Shown piece after piece: positions 1 to 6,300 of a stretch of 10,446 bases of DNA (position 1 is the stretch's first letter; the number at the start of each line of letters is the position of its first letter). The translations under genes and the position numbers were made by a program. This DNA is from Phoronis ovalis (taxonomy: Eukaryota > Phoronida > Phoronidae). The DNA is taken from assembly GCA_028565635.1 (NCBI GenBank), contig JAOXYB010063600.1, positions 1-10,446 of the forward strand, written 5' to 3'. The notes under the pieces are model-generated. The model ran no database searches, was not told where the DNA came from, and saw nothing but the letters and a program-made list of their open reading frames with translations.

Positions 1-342
1 TTTACTTTAGCCTATTCATAAAGCGAGATTTAAGTGGGTCAATGACACAATGGATTGTCTGGAAACCCCGCTGGGAAATATACTGGTACAGACTAAATTA
101 AAATGAAAGGGGCAAAGTTGGTAATGACTGACATTCATAATCATGTAAATAGACACAGCTGTACATTTCTACAAGATTCTGAAAACATTTTGCAGATACA
201 GTAACATTTTTTGAACAATGTCCTCATCTAATTGAGATATTCAAGCCTTAGACTAGGATTCAAACGTACAGAAAATAAATATTTTTTGAGAAAAATGAGA
301 TTTCAACTTTCACTCTTCAATTCTTGTTTTAAAATAAGTTAC
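1..342 (-). other. Start of MAO-like intron 3; no exon recognised
   Basis: Sequence downstream of MAO exon 3. I looked for the next family block (the PFRG..PPVWNP region) on the minus strand and did not find it, so the next exon should lie beyond the left edge. A short plus-strand open stretch at about 16-105 is not recognisable enough to call. Confidence 0.5.
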
Positions 343-483
343 TTGAATATGCAGCACTGCTTTTTCCTTATCGTTGACTTTATATGTTTCAAGACCAAGT
401 TGATCAGCAATTCTTAGAATTCTATTTTGAGTCGGTCCAATATAAGCTCCACCCAAGTCACAGTAACCGCCACAAGAAAAATC
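343..483 (-). CDS. MAO: MAO-like coding exon 3
   Basis: A 47-codon exon in phase 0 at both ends, with acceptor ctaatttcag and donor CAA|gtaact. It encodes [20 protein letters not shown] and then [17 protein letters not shown] up to VLHIQ. The last 12 residues ([12 protein letters not shown]) match in length the recalled human MAO-B segment up to its HHVK, which supports the chosen donor. The opening CGGYC replaces a cysteine-free stretch in the human enzymes as I recall them. Confidence 0.85.
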
Positions 484-1872
484 CTGAAATTAGAATTATC
501 CCTTATATACACATAAATGATATTGCTAATACATCATGACAAAAGTCACAAAAGTCAAAATTGGACGTATTTCTCATCTAAGAAATAACAGTACAAGATA
601 CTGTAATAAGAATATTTGCAAGATTTACTGACATATTTCAAAATATTTTAAGTTGTTGCCAACATCATTCCTATTGCATAAGTTTCACTGTATTAAACAG
701 GTGGACTTAGTTTGTACTTTTAGATCATGAAAGTAGCTTGGAGGGACACATGTCTCAGTTTTTATGCAGCAGCTAAAATAAGTATTTAATCATTGTTCAC
801 AAAGTTTGGGTACAGGTATGCAGCACAGATCTGCCCAACTATTTTTCCCCTGCCAAAAAAAACAGGTTTGCTTAACTTTTATTTTACTAAAAAACGTGAT
901 TGCTAATTATATCATCTATCATATTGTGAAAGACTCAAGAAATTGAATCTACCCACTCTAAAATTGAGAGGAGAAATGATAGAAACATTTAAAATTTTGC
1001 AGGGTATTTATGATGAGAGAGTAACAAAGGCTTGTTCAAATTGAGACCAACCACAATTACAAGAGGGCATAAACTAAAGATTGAAAAAAGAGATGCATAC
1101 CAGATATAAGAAAATATTAATTTATAAACAGAGTAGTAGTCATTTGGAATAGCCTACCCGAGATTGTTATCTCAGCTACATCAGTATCAGTGTTTGAAAG
1201 AAGAATTGACAAATTTCAGAGCGAACAAGAAATGAAATATAATCCTCAAGCAGAGTATAAAACAACATGTGGAAACGTGTGTTCTCATTTGAGGATATAG
1301 ATTTGAACATAAGAGGCTGACGAAGCCTGCGTTCAGCAACAACACAAGTAAGTAATTCGGCCAAAAATGGGATCTTCTCTCCTAATTTGGTAAAAAAACT
1401 GGACCCGCTGTTACAGCACGTCCTTATATAGACGGAACCTTGAGTACCCCGGGGTAAGTTAATCATTAAAAAATATCATAGTGATTTCTCATTTTTTTAG
1501 TGAGATCTTGTCGGATGATTGGCTGTTCGTACTCTATTTGTGAAAGTTCTGCCTCCCACGCGGTCTCTAGCTTCAAGTACTAAAACGTTAAGTCCTTCTT
1601 CATGTAAAACCTTTGCAGCACAAAGACCTAAAAATAAACAAAAATATATAAATTATAATTCTCGTGGAAAACTAGCAGTCTCGATTTTGATTTGTGGGTC
1701 TCATTTCGTGAATTACAAAGCTCGCAATCTGTTGACAATCACATTTTTTACTCGGCATAATGGGAAACAAGCTGCAACCGTATAATTCATTATTCTATAT
1801 ATTTTACAAACCGCTTATTCCAGCTCCAATAACAATTACATCTGTATCAGAAAATATATCTTTTTCCGCCAT
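343..1872 (-). CDS. MAO: Monoamine oxidase-like flavin amine oxidase, N-terminal part (3 exons, gene runs off left edge)
   Basis: Three minus-strand exons (1872-1812, 1627-1533, 483-343) join in frame to give 99 residues. Seen: a Rossmann dinucleotide-binding motif [10 protein letters not shown] (GxGxxG, about residues 12-21), [15 protein letters not shown] (about 39-53; the Glu should bind the FAD adenosine ribose), then [13 protein letters not shown] and [12 protein letters not shown]. The GPTQNRILR and LGLETYKVN blocks match the MAO A/B branch better than spermine, lysine-demethylase or L-amino-acid oxidases (family knowledge, recalled). MAOs are FAD enzymes of the outer mitochondrial membrane that oxidatively deaminate biogenic amines, giving aldehyde, ammonia and hydrogen peroxide. 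The covalent-FAD cysteine and C-terminal membrane anchor of the family lie far downstream and are not in the window. The start at 1872 is preceded in frame by another ATG at 1878 (MKMAEK), with a stop (TGA) a few codons upstream. The gene is divergent from DNAH2. A broader amine-oxidase family member is the main alternative. Confidence 0.85.
484..921 (-). other. MAO-like intron 2, proximal part, no feature recognised
   Basis: AT-rich intronic sequence between MAO exon 3 and the LINE remnant. Neither strand shows a convincing exon or a clear repeat boundary. Confidence 0.5.
922..1475 (+). pseudogene. Decayed non-LTR retrotransposon (CR1/L2-like) reverse-transcriptase C-terminal tail
   Basis: Three plus-strand frames carry consecutive blocks of the tail typical of CR1/L2-type LINE ORF2 proteins. 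Frame of 922: [11 protein letters not shown] and [16 protein letters not shown], ending at a TGA at 1042. Frame of 1059: [12 protein letters not shown]. Frame of 1127: [25 protein letters not shown], ending at TAG 1298. A further open stretch (frame of 1291) contains RSLRSATT. The frame shifts and stops mean the copy is dead. Only the C-terminal end is present, consistent with the 5' truncation usual for LINE insertions. It lies inside MAO intron 2, antisense to that gene. The right boundary is approximate and the exact clade cannot be settled by eye. Confidence 0.8.
1533..1627 (-). CDS. MAO: MAO-like coding exon 2
   Basis: Begins after a tttatttttag acceptor and ends in phase 0 at AGA|gtacga. 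It encodes [20 protein letters not shown] followed by [11 protein letters not shown], that is, the second strand of the Rossmann fold, its acidic ribose-binding residue and the RVGGRT phosphate-side motif. The length is 95 nt, two bases completing the split Gly codon plus 31 codons. Confidence 0.87.
1628..1811 (-). other. MAO-like intron 1
   Basis: A 184-bp intron between exons 1 and 2 with a GTTTGT donor and a tttatttttag acceptor. Open frames crossing it on the plus strand are shadows. Confidence 0.75.
1812..1872 (-). CDS. MAO: MAO-like coding exon 1
   Basis: Encodes the start Met and the GxGxxG FAD motif ([10 protein letters not shown]). It ends in phase 1 at a GTTTGT donor (AGC G|gtttgt). 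Joining it to the next exon gives [10 protein letters not shown], the expected family continuation. A stronger-looking GTAAAA donor four bases downstream would shift the frame into an early stop. The alternative start at 1878 would add two residues. Confidence 0.85.
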
Positions 1873-1884
1873 TTTCATAACTGA

Positions 1885-1904
1885 CCACGTGATTGATCAC
1901 ATGG
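1885..1904. promoter_or_regulatory. Inverted pair of E-boxes beside the MAO start
   Basis: CCACGTGATTGATCACATGG is an inverted repeat with one mismatch between its nine-base arms. It contains CACGTG (1886-1891) and CACATG (1898-1903), both E-box type bHLH sites. It lies only 7-13 bp upstream of the possible MAO start codons, so it is either a core-promoter or a 5'UTR element. Function is inferred from the motif only. Confidence 0.35.
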
Positions 1905-2321
1905 TTTTTAGACTAGTGAATTTCCGAGAAAGTACGAGACTAAGTTGCAGAGAAGCTATGCTCGTTGTTAAGGAACTCAGAGAAAGTTCTACTCTTAATT
2001 TATGTTGTTATTTATCATAAAAGCAGAATTATCTTGAAGAAATATTATTCTGTCAGATGCCAACGTCAATTCTGAATGAAGTTCTAAGTTTAAACTCATA
2101 AAATAATTCGTGGAAACACGTTACAGGTAGGAGGGGTTTATCACAGTGTTGATAAGATGCTGCATCTACTTGTAGTAGTTGTAGTACTAGTAATAGTTCC
2201 CAATAGTTCTAAGTGATAATAGAAGTTGTACTTTTATAGATTGATCTAGTGTGGGATCACCCTGATATACTAACAAGCTAAAAGCTACATTAAATACGTG
2301 TACTGTATAAACCGATATAGT
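1905..2321. other. Intergenic region, MAO-proximal; possible DNAH2 upstream exon
   Basis: No coding exon is recognised. A strong plus-strand donor-like site, ACAG|gtagga (junction 2126/2127), could end an untranslated first exon of DNAH2 that splices to the acceptor-like site at 3000. This is a prediction from splice-site strings only. Confidence 0.3.
1964..1976. promoter_or_regulatory. Possible RFX X-box-like site
   Basis: GTTGTTAAGGAAC has two X-box half-sites (GTTGTT and AGGAAC) with a one-base spacer rather than the usual two. RFX factors drive cilia genes such as axonemal dyneins through X-boxes. The match is loose and is about 1.2 kb from the DNAH2 start codon, though it could be near the promoter if DNAH2 has an upstream non-coding exon. 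Confidence 0.2.
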
Positions 2322-2605
2322 GTCTTGTCCACGGTCAGCTGGCAAGCATGTGTCATTATAATTTATATGTTTCAATAAATAAATTAATGATATACTATCC
2401 ATAAGACCATATATTTTTAAATAAATAAATTTATGATATACTATCCATACGGACTCCTGTGTAATCTATATGATATAGATTACACAGGAGGCCGTACGGA
2501 TAGTATATCATAAATTTATTTATTTAAAAATATATGGATACTATATCATTAATATTTATTGAAAAATATAATGACACATGCTCGCCAGCTGACCGTGGTC
2601 TTGTC
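2322..2605. mobile_element. 268-bp palindromic MITE (2330-2597) with 8-bp target-site duplication
   Basis: GTCTTGTC stands directly at 2322-2329 and again at 2598-2605. Between them lies a near-complete inverted repeat. The termini match exactly for 14 bp (CACGGTCAGCTGGC at 2330-2343 and its reverse complement at 2584-2597), and similarity continues with small indels to a centre at 2472, where gtaatctatat (2461-2471) faces atatagattac (2473-2483) around one base. The left arm is 142 bp and the right 125 bp. The 17-mer ATGATATACTATCCATA occurs twice in the left arm (2387-2403, 2433-2449) and, with single mismatches, inverted twice in the right arm. It has no coding capacity, so it is a non-autonomous DNA transposon. 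An 8-bp duplication is typical of hAT elements, but other 8-bp superfamilies exist and the terminus only partly fits the hAT consensus. It sits in the MAO/DNAH2 intergenic space or a DNAH2 5'UTR intron. Confidence 0.9.
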
Positions 2606-3000
2606 ATTGCGCTTTTAGGTTGTTCTGCTTCTCATCCTGTAGTGCTTTATAATTATATCTGAGATATTTATAGTCAACAAAATTAAAAGCAGTCTGGTGG
2701 TAGAAAATTCCAGTTTGAACATTCTTGGAAAGAAGCTTCCTCTGTATAGCTCAGTGTTGGTTTGTATCTGCATAAGTTTACTGCTGTGACCCCTACTGTT
2801 TGCTAATGAATGAGTGCTTTAAATGGTTGTGTCTGTACTGGCAGTATTATTTTTTTATTAAAGTGTTAGGCTGTGATGTTTTGGTTTAATTTGAAGTTCA
2901 TTAGATAACTTTGCATCATAATATAAATGTTCTTTTTGAAATATGCCCACTACGTACTTCATGTGGAACTAGTGTGATAGTCATGTGTCTTTGCTTTCAG
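2606..3000. other. Intergenic or 5'UTR intron sequence upstream of DNAH2
   Basis: AT-rich and without a recognisable coding exon or repeat. It ends in tgtctttgctttcag (2986-3000), a good polypyrimidine tract and acceptor, suggesting that the sequence from 3001 is a 5'UTR exon joined to something upstream. Confidence 0.45.
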
Positions 3001-3150
3001 TGCCGACTGAACAGATCATAATTATCTTTAGAATAGAGCTTCAAATATGTCCAAAAACTGAAAAGAATAAATATTTTACTCCTGTTACTAGTAAAGTAAT
3101 GGTGCTGAAACTGAAAAATTGAAACTCAGAATTATTTAGTTTTAGTAAAA
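3001..3150 (+). other. DNAH2: Probable DNAH2 5'UTR part of first coding exon
   Basis: Lies between an acceptor-like ctttcag at 3000 and the start codon at 3151. The DNAH2 frame is closed upstream by a TGA at 3112, so no earlier in-frame start exists within this exon. The upstream limit could instead be a transcription start inside the segment. Confidence 0.5.
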
Positions 3151-3316
3151 ATGTCTGATCAAGAGAAACCAAAATCAAGAGGGAGTTCAAGACCCAGCTC
3201 AAGAAAATCATCTGCTGGAGGAAGAAAAAGTCCCTCCGGAAAACGTTCAAAAACACCAAAAACTCCAACGGCAGATGCTTTACCTGAAGATGTTGTACAG
3301 GAAGACGTCAATGGAG
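3151..3316 (+). CDS. DNAH2: DNAH2 coding exon 1
   Basis: Encodes a basic, Ser/Arg/Lys/Pro-rich leader (MSDQEKPKSRGSSRPSSRKS and onward, with RKSPSGK and KTPKTPT). Ends in phase 1 at GGAG|gttaaa, since reading on gives an immediate TAA. The Ser-Pro and Thr-Pro sites could be phosphorylated, which is an inference. Human DNAH2 also has a poorly conserved Ser/Arg-rich start. Confidence 0.88.
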
Positions 3317-6300
3317 GTTAAATTATGACTTTTTTATTTTTCCATAAGATTACAGTAAATCCTGTTTGCAACAACTTTTTTCAGTAATGAAGAACATCAA
3401 AGTAATAAGTGTAACATCTTTTTCACTTGAATAAAATGACCAAGCAGATAATTATATTTGTTGATTTACTAATTGCTAATAAGTTGATGATTTACAATCT
3501 CACATAGTATGCATCCTATAACTTTGACTGTTATTGATTGCAATTTTAGGAATGTGTTCAAGTTTTACATTCTTAAAATTTGTAATTCATAAAACCAAAA
3601 CTCAACAGTCATTGGTAAATCTTTGCTCAATTTAAATATAATATCCTACAACCAAAAGTTTGCTACATTGGTACCTAATATAAAATGTTAATTATTTCCA
3701 TATAGTGTATTACTATGCATAAAATTCTTTGCAGTGGCAGCACATTGCAATCCACTGCATTCACATGAGTTGTAATTGTAACATCTGTTATGGTAAAGAA
3801 AGCAACTTTGTATTTTTTTTATATGTTAGATGCTACTGTTAATGGGATAGAGGATCAGCCTGTAGAACCTGAAATTGAACCCGAACCTGAAGCAGAAGTC
3901 ACAATAGTTAGTAAACTGTTTTAAATTTAAAATCCCAAAATCTAAGGTAACATTACAAAACAAGAAAAAAGAACATTTATGCAATATTACAATTATTTTA
4001 TTTTTTTCAAAAACTTCAAATTCCAAACATTTTATATAATTATTAAAACAATATTTTTCTATGTTATATAAAGTTTGAATTTATTAAAGAATGAGACATT
4101 TTAAATAAAATTACTTTACATTTAAAAGGAATTGCTTAACCTAAAAGTGGTTAAAGGCAGAGCAACAAAATATCTATGGATCTTTCAGAGCCTGATTTAA
4201 GTCACAAGTGTTTTAAATTTGTACACGGGAATATTAACTTTTTCCAGACACAACTGGTTCAAGAAAGAATTACACTATGCAATTTTCATTTGGACCTGTG
4301 GACTGACCAACATACAGCAGTATTAGACGAATTTTTACGCGATCATTCTCAAAGATGTTTCGTGGCATACATGGACACTATAAATGGGTTCCAGTGTGAA
4401 CTGGCAGTGCCTTGTGTGCCTGTTGAAGAAATATCATTTTTTATCAAAACAAGGGACGCTAGTGAAATTACAATAGAAAACTTTAAAAAGACATTACAAT
4501 ATGGAACTGTCAAAGCTAGTCACATTGAAAGTCTACTCAGGATGATGACAGAAGTCTACTCACCGATATTCTTTGAAAATACATCATGGCCTGATAGTAT
4601 CCTTTATTATCTTCTCTTTTCAAGTCTAGACAGTTCAATAACAATATGTAAATAATATGATTGTATCTATTTTACAATGTTTACTTCGTATATCATATTT
4701 TTGTGGCATTATTAGCTGAAGGATGTTCTTTTAATTGACAGTGAACTGCATTTCTTGCCTTGGCATTTCTAAAAAATTAATTTAAATTTGAATATTTGTC
4801 CTTTCTGACAAAGTCACAGTTGCTGTATGATGGAATAAGTTTTTAAAAAGTTACCTAACTGGTAATATTTTCTCTTAACTGAATTTTCAGGCATAAAAAA
4901 TGACTTTTCAGCTCAGTTGCACAAGTTTTTAGCCAGTCTTACAGATACAAAATGGAAAATGGAGGGAAAAACTGTGCTGTACATACCTAATGAAGGACAA
5001 AAAATGGATCCAGATATAGCTAGTAAAAATAAAGAACTTGTACAAAGACTTGAGAGTAAGTAATCATTACTCAACTAATTTCATTACTTGATGCCTGGAT
5101 GTAAATTGCTGTAAAAAGGAATACTAACATTCTTACTTTCCATATCTTTTTTATCAAACCAGATCTTGACAGACATACATGTCTAGTGATTGCTATCTTT
5201 AAAAGGTAAAATACTTTGAATTTTTTGTTTTTGTAACCATCATTCATGTTGGAAAATAATGAAGAACTGATGCTAAATCCGCTCTGCACTATGTAGACAG
5301 TGACTTGTATATTGTATTTCTTGTTCAAGCTTCCATGATACACTGGACTCGACAAATTAAAGAAGTTCTCAGTTCACAAGATGGTTTTGAAGCAGCAGAG
5401 AACTCTGGTCCATTAGAAGAGATAAATTTCTGGAAGAATCGATGTGCTGACCTGTCTGGTATAAGTCAACAGCTGGACAAACCTGGAGTAAAAAGAATCA
5501 CTCAGATTTTAGAGCTAGCCAAGTCATCCTATGTTGGACCGTTCCTTAAACTGTCAGGACAGATCAAGGTACGGCAAGATTGAATTCCGTATCAAAGGTT
5601 CTAGAGCTAGAATAAAAATCAGAGTGTAGGCTTCTAAGTACTGTGAAATAAAAGTCATTTGATTCTGTCTTGACCAATTTACTGATAGGCAACTATGTGA
5701 AAGTCAAGGCTTAATACATTTTACTGCTTCAAGAAACTAAATTGTAACATATTTTGTTAAGTGTTCTTACCACTCAGATGTAAAATTTATAGCATATCTC
5801 GTTGTCACATTTCTCACCCCCTAAACAGTATCAGGCCTGATATACATTATTTTCTTCATTTTTAATACTAGTTAATATAGAGATTTGCTTTTTTCAAAGA
5901 TATTGCGTAACATTATTTATTTGTTAATTGTTTTATTACAGGAAGGATCACGTCAAGCTGAGAGCAACCTAAAGTTTCTTTCCGTCCTTAAAGATCCCTG
6001 TCATGAACTATCAGAAGCCAAAGCTCATGAAATCTCAAAAATGTTACCAAAAATTCTTAATCTTATCAGAATGATATGGGTTAACTCGGAATTCTTTAAC
6101 TCTAGAGAACGACTAACTGGGTTACTAAGAAAGGTTGGAAAATATGTGAAATTTTTTATTATCATGGCATATTTATTTGTTGAATGTTTTACTTTTAGAT
6201 ATATGATTTAATTAATAAATAAACTTCCATTTGGAGATATTACTAGTACTAGGTATAATTATTTTGTATGATGTAATTAATATTTGATTGTTTTTTGTTT

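Noticed and set aside
16-105. Plus-strand open stretch (RFKWVNDTMDCLETPLGN, ending in TGA) that vaguely recalls a transposase C-terminus
   Set aside because: Too short and cut by the window edge. No diagnostic motif could be matched with confidence.
1519-2020. Plus-strand open frames over MAO exons 1 and 2
   Set aside because: The minus strand carries clear FAD-binding motifs with matching splice phases here, so these are antisense shadows.
3041-3268. Minus-strand open frame of 75 codons
   Set aside because: It overlaps DNAH2 exon 1 and its leader on the opposite strand. The composition is low-complexity Phe/Leu-rich, as expected for antisense of AT-rich DNA.
4176-4247. In-frame extension of DNAH2 exon 3 upstream to an ATG (MDLSEPDLSHKC)
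   Set aside because: A good acceptor (aactttttccag) lies at 4247, the phase fits exon 2, and the extension has no resemblance to the family.
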